NCBI RefSeq assembly: GCF_902686445.1
Contig: NC_062213.1
Coordinates: forward strand, 40,746,741 to 40,810,740
Direction of reading: 5' to 3'
Length of the DNA: 64,000 bases
DNA from: Sciurus carolinensis
Taxonomy: Eukaryota; Chordata; Mammalia; Rodentia; Sciuridae
The translations under genes and the position numbers were made by a program. The notes beneath the pieces were generated by a model. That model did no database searches. It saw only the letters and a list, made by a program, of their open reading frames with translations, and was not told the DNA's origin. This document shows positions 31,196 to 42,395 of the stretch, piece by piece (position 1 is the first letter of the stretch; the number at the start of each line of letters is the position of its first letter).

Positions 31196-33500
31196 CAGGC
31201 TCTGCTGGCTCATTAGGTATTGACAAATGGTTCATCTGTATGTGGTATCAAATGGAACCAAGTATTCATTGGGCGCTATGCCCCCCCTATAAAAAGAAGC
31301 TTCATTAGTGGATTTCTTGTTGGTGTGTGGTGAGGATTCCTTCTTAGACAACCATCTGCATGTCCTCCAATGAATAACATGAATACCCTCTGCCCCAATT
31401 TACATCTCAATACATTTGTCCTTCCTGTGGCATATGCAACTAGTAGTCTACTCAGTTTCCATTTGCCTTTTTCCTCTTGCTGTTATATCTTCAGTTTGGT
31501 TTAGGGGGACAATGTTCCCATCAAAAAATTCCTAGACTTCTTTCATGGTCACATGGGTAGTGCTGTCCATGAGATGTGAGTAAAACACTTATATCTTACA
31601 CTGTATAAGGCTTCCCGAAGGAAAGCTGTTATTTTCCTAAGATAAATGGACAACTCACTGGTGTAAGCCCTTTGTCTTCTTCTTTTCCCCTTTTCCTGCC
31701 TGCAATGGAGATATGGTGCTCAAAGGTGCCCTGCCATTTTGTTACTACTTGCTAAGATAGTAGAACAGGGAGTAGAAGGAGCTTGTTCCTTGGCAGCCAA
31801 CCTGGGTTACTTGCTACTCAGTTTCCTGGTTACATGAGAGAAATGAATGCCTCACTTAATCCACTATTTTCCTTCTGACACATGTAACTGAGCATACTTG
31901 CGACAAGTCCCAAGACTCAAAGCATTGGAACATCTCTCCCACATTTATGAGCTCCACTCCTGCTAGTGATGGGGAACTTGATTCTGGAGACCTGGAGAAG
32001 GTATGGAATGGCAGGGAAAACCTCCTGTACTTAGCTGAAACCAAATGTAATCCATTTGCCATCTCTCTAAAGTTAGGGCATTGATAAACTAGTCCCCTTC
32101 CATTATGGAAGAAGATGTTTACCTAAATATAAAAAAAAGTCCTGTTTTAGTCCAATCTTGTCTCTAAGGATAAGGGAGGTGCAGTGACTTGCCCATGGTC
32201 CCACAGGTGACTGAGGACTAATGTGATTGGCAAGCAGGTCTCTCCTATGTTAATGTTTTCTTCACCACCACTGTGGTTCAAGTGCTGTGCTCCTTCATTT
32301 TTTGTTTTATTTTCTGCTGAGGCAATTAGCTGAGTCTCTGGCATGCCAAATTAGCAAAAATTTGAAGGCTTTTGAATGAAAGTAAATAAGGCTTAGACAA
32401 ATCAAATAATTTACAAGAAATCCAGATGGTAATTAAAAGGATGAATCCTGGTGTTTCTAAATGACAAACAGTTCTCTTAATCTTAATTATTAATTGCTAA
32501 ATTAAATCTAAAAGCCTTGTGTGTTCTCATATTGTTCTGACTTACTCATCATCAGTGTACTTAATGGAAGTAGAAACAAATCAACCATATGTAAATTTTT
32601 ATATTCATGAACAGATGCAAGAAAAGGCAGGCACCACTTGTACTGGGTATCAGGTTAAAATTGAGAAGCATGACAGAATGTTCCAGACTTGGGCAGTGTT
32701 GATCTTTTGTGTTTCTTTTTTGTCCCTAAGAAAAGATGTCCCATTTTTGAAGTTTAGAGCAGAAGAGAAGAGTTCTTTCCACAGAAAACAGTTCATGGAG
32801 AATTGGTTAGGAAATCAGTCCTGAGAGCATTGAGAACTAGGTGGTAGGTCTTTAATAAATGCTTGCTTTATGGGCGGCTCATTGAGGGAGCTCCACTGGA
32901 TTTTGGTATAGCACTTTCTAGTGGCCAATTTTCTTCTATGGGAAAATTGAATCAAACCCCCTTGAATGGGGCAATTTTGGAATCAGTGTTTGCCATATCA
33001 GTAGAGATTCTGTACCTTTTTTTGAAAAGCATTTCCTTGTTTCACATAGTTTATATTGGACAAAATTTTACTGAGTCCCAACCTAGATTCCTTTTGATGC
33101 TGTTTACATTCTTTACTTCTTGGTTTCCCTTCAGTCGAAGAAGGTAGCAATGCTTCTCTTGGCATCTGAAATGCACACCTTCAAATTCTGCCTTTAAAAG
33201 CCAGTATTTATTGGACCACTTGGAAAAAAAGGAAAAACTTCTCCTAACTCCATTAAATGTAAAAGGGAAGCTTGCTACCACTCCTGTGGTTGAAATGTAT
33301 TTTTTGGATTGATTTAATGTAACTTTTATTTTTTAATGTACATGAAAACTTTTAGAAAATTTCAAAGTCCTATACATATCTAAGTATTATCTGCATCTCT
33401 TGTCTTGTTTCAAGAGAACAGAAAACAGCCATTAAGCTTAGTAATAAAGCAGGGAATCTTCAACTTGAAGGTTAGAAGAACATTCTTACATTAATTCATC
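31196..33500. other. Mostly unique sequence
   Basis: No gene is supported. A MIR-like antisense piece ('agtgacttgcccatggtccc') lies near 32150-32290. The longest frames here (about 100 codons at 32519) resemble nothing I recognise. Confidence 0.45.
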
Positions 33501-33504
33501 CAAC

Positions 33505-33600
33505 ATTTATTAAGCACCTGTAGTTGGTAAATACAAAGAAGTTCTTAAAGAGTATTTAGTCTAGTAGGGGTGAGAAGCATAAGCAAATACAATAATGAGT
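33505..33600 (+). mobile_element. L2 3'-end fragment
   Basis: 'catccaacatttattaagca' followed by 'tctagtaggggtgagaagca' matches the L2 3' end pattern. Confidence 0.5.
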
Positions 33601-33604
33601 GAGT

Positions 33605-34110
33605 GCTTTTATAAGACTTAGATTCCCTTTACATTAACAATAACACAAAACCACTTTAACTCATAATGAACCCAAGCCTTTGTCCCATAGCAGTGGGAAA
33701 ATGGAAGTGGGGGCAGACCCAAATGGAGGTTACAGAAAAGTTCAGATTCAAGGGCTAACCAATAGCATTGGTACTTTCCCAACATTTGTTTAGTATAGAT
33801 TTTGACCAATAGTGTTGGTATTTTTCTAAGAGCTTGGTAACATAAACTTTGACCAATAGCATTGGCCCACGAGTTATATAAACCCATAGACTAGTACATT
33901 TAGGCAGCAACCTGATAGCTAGTGGGTCCCCTCTTTCACTGCAAGAATTCTCTTTTCTTTTCACTGGAATAAATCCTACTCCTTTCACTCTTGCCTTTTG
34001 TTATCATCCTTGGATTTCATTCTTCAAAGTCCTGAGACAAGAACCTGGAAAGAAGAAAGTGACTGTGAGTTGCTGGAGTCTGCTCTGACACTGGAGGGCA
34101 TAGCTTGCCA
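33605..34110 (+). mobile_element. Solo LTR, class I (ERV1-like)
   Basis: Retroviral-type promoter structure is visible: three CCAAT palindromes at 47-bp spacing, a TATA box (33874-33883, ttatataaac), a polyadenylation signal AATAAA (33968-33973) about 95 bp after the TATA box, and a U5-like part with 'tcctgagacaagaacctgg' near 34030. Exact ends are uncertain and no internal viral region follows, so I read it as a solo LTR. The family name is not known to me. Confidence 0.75.
33759..33865 (+). repeat. 47-bp tandem repeats in the LTR U3 region, each with a CCAAT palindrome
   Basis: ccaatagcattgg at 33759-33771, ccaatagtgttgg at 33806-33818 and ccaatagcattgg at 33853-33865. The spacing is exactly 47 bp both times. 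Each has CCAAT and its inverted form back to back; the third is just upstream of the TATA box. Confidence 0.9.
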
Positions 34111-35040
34111 TTAAGAACTAGGATACATCACTTGATAGTAGTAAAGAATCTGGCTTTGATGGCTGTGATCCTTGCTGATGCCAGGAGGCATCTCCTGCTA
34201 TAATTAGCTACTGACACTAAAATGGACTTTCTTAGCTGTAGAGGTCTACAGCTTATGCAGACTCCACCTGCCAGCAGAAATAGACAATTGAGTTTCATCT
34301 CAAGTGCTGGTTTCAGTATCATTTGGGAAGACATATTGTCCAAAGAGCCACATGATTTGTTGATAATTACATATGTATATCATATAAAGGAAAATAAACT
34401 CACATCTGTTATTCATGGAATAATTCAATGGTTTATATGAAAACCCTAAAGATATATTTTAGAAGATACCTTGAAAATTTCTTCTATTCCACTGTTTTCT
34501 GAAATAATAACAAAAAAGAATGATGATACCTCTCTCTCCTCAGAAAAAAGAGGCAGAAAGAGAAGGTTGCAGTGGCAAGCGCGTCATCTGGCATGTAGTA
34601 GAGGCTACAAATGTTGGAGAAATGAACAAATACGATAATGAGAAGATGGAGAGGACTGATGGACATGAAGAAAGTTTGAGAACAGGACAGTCACTGGCTA
34701 AGCTGAAGCAGGTTCCTGCTAGCTGAAGCTGGAAGGAAGCCCCATTTCACAGGGAGCTGCAGAGAGGGACCACAAATGCCTCTGTAACCAGGTATGACCT
34801 CTTCTCTCTCAGGGTGATGAATACAAATAGTGACTGGTTTCTTTGGATGGGGCTACTTATGTTGTTCAAGGAGCAAAATTTACATGCCTTATCTGCAAAC
34901 TCACACCCCATTCCCCCCCCCATTTATTTTATAAGCTCATAATTTGTCTGTCATGGTAAAAGATACAAATGAAAAATAGTGAGTATGTTTATGTAAAAGT
35001 GTTAGCTCTTGTTTTGCTCATTTCCCTGTTAATTTATGTA
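34111..35040. other. Unique sequence, no gene seen
   Basis: Follows the LTR and shows no recognisable proviral coding sequence, so no internal provirus is retained here. Confidence 0.45.
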
Positions 35041-35044
35041 CCCT

Positions 35045-35330
35045 CATCCACAATCTCTTATCTAAAGCCCTTAGGGCCATATGTGTTTTGAAATTGGGAT
35101 TGTTTTGGAATTCAGAAAAGTAGAACAGTACTCATGATATATGATGTGTAATACCCCTAGCAGTCTGGGAAAAGCCCTTATACCAAACACATTAATATTT
35201 GTACAGAAAATTATGAATATTCATACTCAGTAAGACAAGTGAAAACTACAAGTAGACTCATTTATGTCAGGTCAGGTTGTGACACCAAATAGATTTCAAT
35301 ATCACATGCAAGGAAAAAACATTTTTAATG
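35045..35330 (+). mobile_element. Tigger/MER2-like DNA transposon fragment
   Basis: 'caatctcttatctaaagccc' followed by 'ttgggattgttttggaattc' resembles the end of MER2-type Tigger elements. Diverged. Confidence 0.45.
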
Positions 35331-35347
35331 TGTGTCTACGTGTTGTG

Positions 35348-35432
35348 TTTTCAGGATTGAGAATTGAACCCTATGCTTTGTGCATGCTAGGCAAGTGCTC
35401 TGTGCTCTGCCATTAAACTAAACCCCCAACTC
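35348..35432 (-). mobile_element. Old ID-type SINE, antisense
   Basis: 'gcatgctaggcaagtgctct' within a diverged antisense ID body. Confidence 0.7.
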
Positions 35433-35433
35433 A

Positions 35434-35742
35434 GTGTTTTTTTGCTTTTTTTTTTTTTTTTGTAACCAGAACAGGCTAAAGTATTTATTATTTGGCTCTT
35501 CATTTAAAAAAAAAGTACAAATCTCTTCTATAAATGGTTTAGAACCATTGAAAGGATTTAGGAAGGGATATGATATATCACTTTTTCTTTTCTTTCCTTT
35601 TTTTCTTTTTTTTTTTGGTAGGTGCGGGGAGGATAGAGTCTGTGTTGCCCAGGCTGGCCTCCAACTCCTGGGCTCAAGTGATCCTCCTGCCTCAGTCTCC
35701 TTAGTAGCTGGGACTACAGGTGCGTGCCACTGCACCTGGCTG
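35434..35742 (-). other. Poly(A)-ended 3' part of the GPBP1 retrocopy carrying a 7SL-derived SINE
   Basis: On the minus strand a B1/Alu-like monomer (35742-35610; plus strand 'tcctcctgcctcagtctcct' and 'ctgggactacaggtgcgtgc') is followed by about 130 bp of unrecognised sequence, an AATAAA-type signal near 35490 and a long A run (about 35462-35434). Either the SINE and tail belong to the retrotransposed transcript or they are later insertions beside it. Confidence 0.5.
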
Positions 35743-35744
35743 CA

Positions 35745-36520
35745 TTCAACTGTTTTAGGATGACCATCCTGGTAGTTCTTGGAAGGAGGTGGTGCAGGCT
35801 TAGGAGCCAAGTTCTTATAGACACTTGGAACCATAATTGATGATTTTTTCCCATTTGCATGGTGAGATCCTGGTGAGGTAAATGCAGCAGAGAAAGCAAC
35901 AGTAGGATCCTCTTTCAAAATTTGTTTGATAAGTAGCATCTTGGAGGGTTGCTTGGCACTAGGTGAGTTTTCCCACACTCCAGAAGGGGTCCCAATAGGT
36001 CTGCATGACTAATTCTGTTTGCCAGCTCCTGAATTCAAAGAAGGAAAGTCTTCCTCTTCAAACTATAACTTTTCCACCTTGTCTTCTTTCATTTCTTCCC
36101 TAATCTATGTAGGTAACTTTTCCTGAAAGGCACAGCCTTTCCAGGAGTGAAAGCTGCCATTCCAGTGTTGATGGTTTCCTGTGCCACCTCCACTATGCTG
36201 GCTCATGCCATCATAACCTCGGGAAGAGCTGTGCCAGCCAGATAGGTTCCCTGTGATTCTAGCATATGCTCCCTTAGAGACACCAGAGTCCACAGAATCA
36301 TGGTGGAGCAGGGAGGGCTGGTGCCTAGAATCTTCTGTAGTTTGTAGGGGCCCATTGTTAAAAAAGCCATCAGAGGAATTGTGTCAATGATGGCTTACTC
36401 CAAATCTATCTTCTCCTCTGAGTAGGTGCTCCCCATGGTTTTCAAAGGTGAATGAAGGTGACTTAGCTGACTGTGGTGTTGAGAAATTTAGCCAAGCAGG
36501 AACAAAGGCATGCTGCATCA
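35745..36520 (-). pseudogene. GPBP1P: GPBP1 (vasculin) processed pseudogene, 3'-truncated
   Basis: GPBP1 encodes vasculin, a GC-rich promoter-binding nuclear protein. On the minus strand the first ~200 of its roughly 470 residues can be followed without introns. They run from the start (MQHAFVPAWLNFSTP at about 36517-36470), through KGAYARITGNLSGWHSSSRG (near 36280) and WNGSFHSWKGCAFQEKLP (near 36160), to SAKQPSKMLLIK and SPGSHHANGKKSSIMVPS (about 35960-35830), ending at PPPSK near 35787. A stop after 36105 and a shift between 36105 and 35978 break the frame. The recognisable protein ends abruptly at PPPSK and is followed by unrelated residues. Sequence upstream to about 36770 may be 5'UTR. 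The identification rests on remembered vasculin sequence. Confidence 0.85.
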
Positions 36521-36779
36521 TTTAGGTCCAGTGTCTCTTTTCAGCAAGGTGAGACCAACCTTATGGCCAGGATCCCAGGGTGTAACCTCTGTGGTCCTGT
36601 TTTCTGAACTCCTTGAAGCTGACAGTTGGCCCTCTCATGAGGTCTTCTTGTTAAAAAGGTGCTTAAGCAGTCTGGCCAGCAGCACGCCTTATGATGAAGT
36701 ACAAAGAAGCCTGGCTCTGTGTGACTCACTATCTGAGTCCCTCTAATTGCTCATCCTACACCACTTAGTTCCTGACTCA

Positions 36780-38125
36780 CTTCCAAAAGGGGGAAGTGGG
36801 GAGGGGAAGGGGGAAATGGAACATAAAAAGTATTTGTTACATTTAAAAAGGGGGGTTAGGGGAAAGAGCTATGTCTATGTCTACCTCATTCAACTTCCTT
36901 GAGTAATGGTACTATGATGATGCTTAAATAGGTAATACTTGGACATTTGCACAGCGAATGCGAACTGTTCATGACAAGGTCATAGCTACACAGACAGGTG
37001 GCCTCACGTGTGGGCAAGTAATGCCATCAAGGTGAGAGATCAAAAATATAATATTAAAGCACTATAAAAGATCTTCTGAGTAGTCACCTCCATGACAAAG
37101 CCCTTAAAATGTAAATGTCATTGTTCTTACACAACTGCTAACAATAATGTGCAGATATATATTTATTTTTATATTTGTCTTAAACTTTAAAACCTATGCA
37201 TATATATAATCTTGTTAAAAAAAAAGAATCAGACAGAAACTTGATATACTTTTCCCTCCAAGAATAGCAACTTTCAAGGCAGATTTCTTGGCATGAAGCT
37301 CCTAAATGTATATTCTATTTCTTTGATTTCAATATTTGTAAATTCAGAACAAAATTAAAATAAGTAGAAAGACAGGAGGTTAGGAATAGTTAACAAGAAA
37401 GTTCCAGAATGAGGTTTTCTTCTTTTCAGTTTTCTGTATTTCACTCATTTTGTTTCTTCCCCCAAACTGAATTCAGCTACTGGAAGGTGATATGAAAAAT
37501 CTTCTACTGCTTTGGTAGAGAAGTCACTTTTAATTTTGGATCCATTTCCATCATTACTCAATCATTAAAAAAGCCACATGAATCTACCAATCAAGCAGCG
37601 GCAGAGCTGCAGCCAAGGCTGAGATGCAGTGTCTAAGGACGTGTTCCTAGTTTTTTGGCCTGGCATCAGTGACTAGACTACAACCATAACAAAGCTCTTC
37701 CCAAAATGGCTTGCTATTTTTTTTTTTAATTGCAGAAATGGGAATAAGAGGTTGTGGACTCATATTGCTTCTTCCTTAAAATGCTACCTTCCAGTGACTT
37801 CCATTTTACTTCAGAAGCACATCTGTCCAGTGCTATATGCTTCTCACAGGGATCTCATTTTCTGGCTTGTTTGATGTCCTGAAAGTCCTAGAACACTAGT
37901 AAGCTTTTTGTTAACTAAACAAACAACAGTGTTGGAAGATATGTTATATCAGCTTTTTTACAGTTGATGAAACCAAGCCCTAGGAGGAGAAACATTTAGC
38001 ACGGGGGCGGGGGGGAAGGGGCATGGAGAGTTCTTAGTTCTTACCACCCCTGGTAAATCCTTATCATCCTCTTGCACACAAGAAGAGTGATGGTTTGTAA
38101 ATATATGCTGGGTTTAAAAGGAAAT
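36780..38125. other. Unique sequence, no gene seen
   Basis: A G-rich purine stretch near 36785-36865 and AT-rich sequence otherwise. No coding pattern was recognised. Confidence 0.45.
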
Positions 38126-38350
38126 GAAGTTGGGTTTAACCTATGGTTCTCAGCAGGGGTCAATTTGCCACCTTCCCAGTATGGGGGAGAGGCATTTGGC
38201 AATGTCTGGAGATATTTTGGGGTTCTCATAGCTCAGGGGTACCTGGTGGCTAGAGGCTAGGATGTTGCTAAGCATCCTACACTACACAAAACAGCCCCAT
38301 AACCAAAATTTCCAGTCTTCAAAGGTAACATGTGATGTTGAGAATTTTAC
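38126..38350 (+). mobile_element. hAT-type non-autonomous DNA transposon
   Basis: Starts near 'atggttctcagcaggggtca', has 'ggcaatgtctggagatattt' and 'tgctaagcatcctacactac', and ends with the inverted form 'gttgagaa'. The pattern is that of CAGTGGTTCTCAA-type hAT elements. Confidence 0.65.
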
Positions 38351-39232
38351 ATAATTTAGAAAAACCCTGATCTAAGATCTTGAGTTGGTAGATGCATCTG
38401 ATTACTTTCTGAATGAATGACTCTCTAAATCATTTTCTCCAAACTTCTTTCCCACCACACCAAGTACCATGCAGGTACTGCATCCATCCCATGTTCCTCT
38501 ATACTTTATAAAACCTGCCCTGCTGTCAAGTCAATGAATGACTGTTCCTCTGGCCTGACTGGCTGGGATGGCTATACAACTGGCTCAAGAAGTGGAGTGA
38601 ACAAATGGGTTTTTCTCTCTTATGCAGGAGAATGCTTAAAGAAATAAAAAACTGTCAAAGTAATGAAAGTAATGTCTTTAAGATCAGAATGGTGATTTTA
38701 CATTTTTTGCCTCTTCATCTCTTTGTCTTGGAAGATGAAAAAGACAAACTCTTGCTGTTGGTAACTTCAGAGTCACCAGCAGAGGGCAGACATTACTTAC
38801 CTAAAGGAAAATCCCACACTGCTGTCTTTCATGTAGAGACTAAAATGCCTGTAGGAATCTGCAGGAACCACCTGATTGATCCAACTACCTGTTCTGGCCA
38901 TTTTCTTTCCCCGTGCAGTAATTGACATGATTATATTTTTCTTAGTTATGATTCTGTATCTCAAGATTAGACTTCTCTTTTTTAGAATAACAATTTTGAG
39001 GTGATTTGAAAATTCTTCTTGAAAAATTGGAATGCTATTTTTCATAAAAACTATGTATGCTCATTAAATAAAATTTGAAAAAAACAATGAGAAAAGCATA
39101 ATTTTTTTAACCAAGATGATCATGTTTTTGGGTGCTTTTTTTCTTCCCAATCTCTTTTATATTAAAATTTCTGAAAATGTAACTGTAGCAAAGACATATA
39201 AAGGGGTCTCTGACACACTGAGAAATGTATAA

Positions 39233-39287
39233 ATCTGCTGTATTTTCTTGTCTTGATGCCTTTGTACCCAGTGCAACTTGAATCTCT
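39233..39287 (+). repeat. 55-bp inverted repeat, left arm
   Basis: Matches the reverse complement of 39673-39727 at about 53 of 55 positions (the mismatches fall near positions 28 and 47 of the arm). The loop is 385 bp and contains no recognised transposon. Confidence 0.92.
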
Positions 39288-39672
39288 CTTTCAATCTCTA
39301 AAAATTCAAATACTATGTGTTGTTTAGGGTCAAACTTGATTTTTTCCAGGAGGAATTGATATAGTTTCTCAGTATTTTTGCACCATTGTGCCTATGACTC
39401 TCTTATAGCAATCACTACTTTCTGCCTTATATTTTGATTTTTAGGTACAATTGAATCTTCCTACTGAGTTTTTTGCTCAGACTTAGAAGACTTTGAGTTT
39501 GGGTATTTCTATGGGTTGAATTTGAATATGGGAAATTTCACTTTATCTTTCTGTCCTCCATTGCACCATAATGAAGCTATCACATAGTAAATAGTCATAC
39601 ATATTTGTGAAAAGGAAGAAAGGAAAGAAAGATGAAATTTTTAGATGAATTTTTAGATGAATTTTTTTTGAA

Positions 39673-39727
39673 AGAGATTCCAGTTGCACTGGGTACAAAA
39701 GCATCAAGACAAGAAAATACAGCAGAT
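39673..39727 (-). repeat. 55-bp inverted repeat, right arm
   Basis: Reverse-complement partner of 39233-39287. The right arm is preceded by a short tandem of 'tttttagatgaa' (39637-39665) and followed by a purine-rich stretch. Confidence 0.92.
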
Positions 39728-39937
39728 AAAGGTAAAGAAGCAGGAAAGAAGGAAGGGAGGGGGAAATAAGGAAGAAAGGAAGTAGTGAAGGGAAGAAGGG
39801 ACAGGGAAGGAAACCTTTCATTATAACTGGCAATAAATTTTTAAAGAGAGCAAGGCATTGTTCCGGTTTAACAGAGAAGGCCATGAGAGGCTATGTGCTA
39901 TTTCATGTATAAAATGCCAATTGGTGGAATTTTTTTT

Positions 39938-39961
39938 TCAGATTTGTATGAATAATGAAGA
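39938..39961 (+). repeat. 24-bp direct repeat, copy 1
   Basis: Starts tcagatttgtatgaata and is identical over 24 bases to 41216-41239. Confidence 0.9.
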
Positions 39962-39968
39962 ATCTGGG

Positions 39969-40435
39969 TGTTGTGGGTTGAACTGTGCCTTCCAAAATGA
40001 TAAATTGAAGTCTTAACCTCTGATGCTTGTGTTGGTGTTCTTATTTGGAAATAGGGTGTTTTTAGATGTAATCAAGTTCAGATGGGGTCATACTGGATTG
40101 GAATGGTTCTAAATCTAATTACTGGTGTCTTTATAAGAACAGGGAGATTAGGAAGAGACACACGTAGAGGGAGGGCAGCCATGAGAGTGAAGATGAAGTC
40201 AGAGATTAGGGTGGTGCAGCTGCAAACCAAGGGATGCCAAGGATTGCTGGCCACCATCAGGAACTGAAAGAGGGAAGGAAAAATGCTTTCCTGGAGCCAT
40301 CAAAGAGAGGATGCCATTGCAGACACTTTGATTTCATACTTCTGCTCTTTAGAACTGGGAGGGAATACATTTCTGTTGAGTTAAGTTGCCCACTTTGTGG
40401 TAGTTTGTTCTAGCAGCCCAAGGAAATGAATGCAT
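39969..40435 (+). mobile_element. MLT1-type LTR
   Basis: Starts tgttgtgggttgaactgtgc; 'ggagccatcaaagagaggat' and 'acactttgatttcatacttc' lead to the end near 'gttctagcagcccaaggaaa'. Confidence 0.78.
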
Positions 40436-41814
40436 CATGTTAAGAACCCTTAGTGACAACAGGCACATCTGGGGAGAGAAGAGAAGTCCTATGGATATTT
40501 TAAAGAAAATCAAGATTCCAAGAAGGTAAAGGGAATTCTTGGTGAGAGTCCAACAGAGAGGATTGTTTGAAGGGTTCAAAGATAGCATTAGGACTGACAA
40601 ATTTTAACACAGGTGAATCTTTCTCGTCCCTATTTTATTTTGCAAGGTATTAGATCTTACTGAAGGCCTTTAAAAAGTTTGTGAAAGTTTCATTATTATC
40701 CTATATACATGTATGAAAAACAAAAAGAGTTTGCGAAACTTTAACCCTCTAATTTCTTGTGTGTCATCAACTATTTCTAAATTCACAGTGTTCGGTGTCT
40801 TTTTAGTTCCTAAATGGTTTCTGTTGTATCATGGTAAGTTAAAACTGATCATGTGAAAAGTTAAAAAATAGTAGATGCCAAGATCAAGCTCTTAGACTGA
40901 AATAAGAATTCAGTGCACCCCAACCATTCATTTATTCATTACCATCCTAAGGGTTTACAGGATTCTGAGAATTAAATTATAACAGGGAAAATATTGCCAA
41001 CGCTGGGCAATCAAATGCTTCCCCTTAGCCCTATGACTTAGGTAACAGATATGATATTCTGAGACAGAGAGTTCAGTTCTTAGGATAAAACAACTCCCTG
41101 GTAGTTGTAGGTGAGATTACTTGGTAAGTGTGAATATCACTTTCCATGGTAGGAAAAACAAGGCTGGGATACCTAATGCCATTCCTTAGGTTCCCATGGG
41201 AACCCTTACAAGTCTTCAGATTTGTATGAATAATGAAGATGATGGTGACAGGGATAACAATTACCATGCCAGGAACAAAAGCAACAGCAAACACTATTCC
41301 AGAAATATTTTAGCCTATGCCCCTAGCAATGTCTGGCACATAGTATCTACTCAATGAAATTTTACTCAATGAATAGAATAGATGACTTAAATGAATGAAT
41401 GAATTAGTGAAATTAGATCCCTCACAGCAGAGCCCTTTGTTGCTTTTGGCTGAATTTGTTTCTGTGAATTTCCTGGCAGGATGTCTAGGAACGAGGGAGG
41501 CTTAATGGATACTGACAGTGTATGGCCAAAGTCATTAATTTAGAATAGTAATGAGTTTTGGTTTTCTTGTATTACCTCCTGTCATTTCAGGGTCACTGGC
41601 TCCTGAGCATATTAGCTGTCTGGTACTGGATTTTAGACAAAGGTCTCAGAGCACTGTGAATGCATCCAAACCACAGGCAAACTATGTTGATGGTAGCAAT
41701 GACAGTGACATTTCTGCTTTCAGTTCCTGGTGAGTTCCTACATTAAGTTCTTATTTGGCTAAAGATAATATTCCCATTTGAAAATTTTCTGAACTTTAGA
41801 TTTAATAGTAACTG
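40436..41814. other. Unique sequence, no gene seen
   Basis: Contains copy 2 of the 24-bp repeat (41216) and a MIR-like tail ('tctggcacatagtatctact', near 41332). No gene is supported. Confidence 0.45.
41216..41239 (+). repeat. 24-bp direct repeat, copy 2
   Basis: Identical to 39938-39961; the copies are 1,278 bp apart. Confidence 0.9.
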
Positions 41815-41995
41815 ATTTATCCAATAAATGTTTTTTAGGTATCTACTATGCGCTAGGCACTTTTAGGCACTGAAGATTTTATAGAGACCAGAAAACCTCC
41901 ATGGAACTTAAATTCCAGTGAGGATTGAGTGATACTATGCAAATGAAAGTGGTATGAAGATGAGAGAGAGAGAAAGAGATGTCAAGGAAGATTTC
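41815..41995 (+). mobile_element. L2 3'-end fragment
   Basis: 'aggtatctactatgcgctag' followed by 'aacttaaattccagtgagga' is the L2 end pattern. Confidence 0.55.
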
Positions 41996-42151
41996 TGGGA
42001 TATAGGTGGTATACTTTTTATAGTTATGGGGGTACTGAGGTAGGAGAGATATATTTTGAAGACTGAAATCGAGAGATCCATTTTGGTGGTATTAAATTGG
42101 AGATGCCTATTACACCACTAGACATCATTTTCTTTTGATTTCAGGTGTTTT

Positions 42152-42176
42152 GTGTGTGTATGTGTGTGTGTGTGTC
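42152..42176. repeat. (GT)n microsatellite
   Basis: Short GT run with one interruption. Confidence 0.85.
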
Positions 42177-42179
42177 TAA

Positions 42180-42395
42180 TAGCGTGAGAAAATGTGAGTT
42201 AGAAGAGCACTGGACAGGGAGTTAGGAAGCCTAACTCCCCCTACTCCTGCAGAACAATAAGAAATAAGAAAGGAAGAAGACAGAAAGAAAAGAAAGAAAA
42301 AGAAAAAAAAGAAAAGAAAAACATCTTATGTGACTTTGAGCTAGTAACTTAATATTTCTGGGTCTTAGTTTATCTTTAAGAAGATTCATGAAGAT
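42180..42395 (+). mobile_element. MIR SINE split by a polypurine tract
   Basis: 'agaagagcactggacaggga' is MIR-like on the left and 'tgactttgagctagtaactt' on the right. Between them an A/G-only tract of about 65 bp (42252-42322) replaces the expected MIR middle. Confidence 0.55.

Larger units (their letters stand above)
38351..39968. other. Unique sequence with an inverted repeat
   Basis: No gene is supported. Contains the 55-bp inverted repeat listed separately and a purine-rich stretch at 39730-39815. Confidence 0.5.

Noticed and set aside
33618..33988. Minus-strand frames of 77-89 codons
   Set aside because: Antisense to the LTR; the frames reflect its 47-bp repeats.
35434..35763. 109-codon plus-strand frame
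   Set aside because: Encoded by T-rich tail and antisense 7SL SINE sequence.
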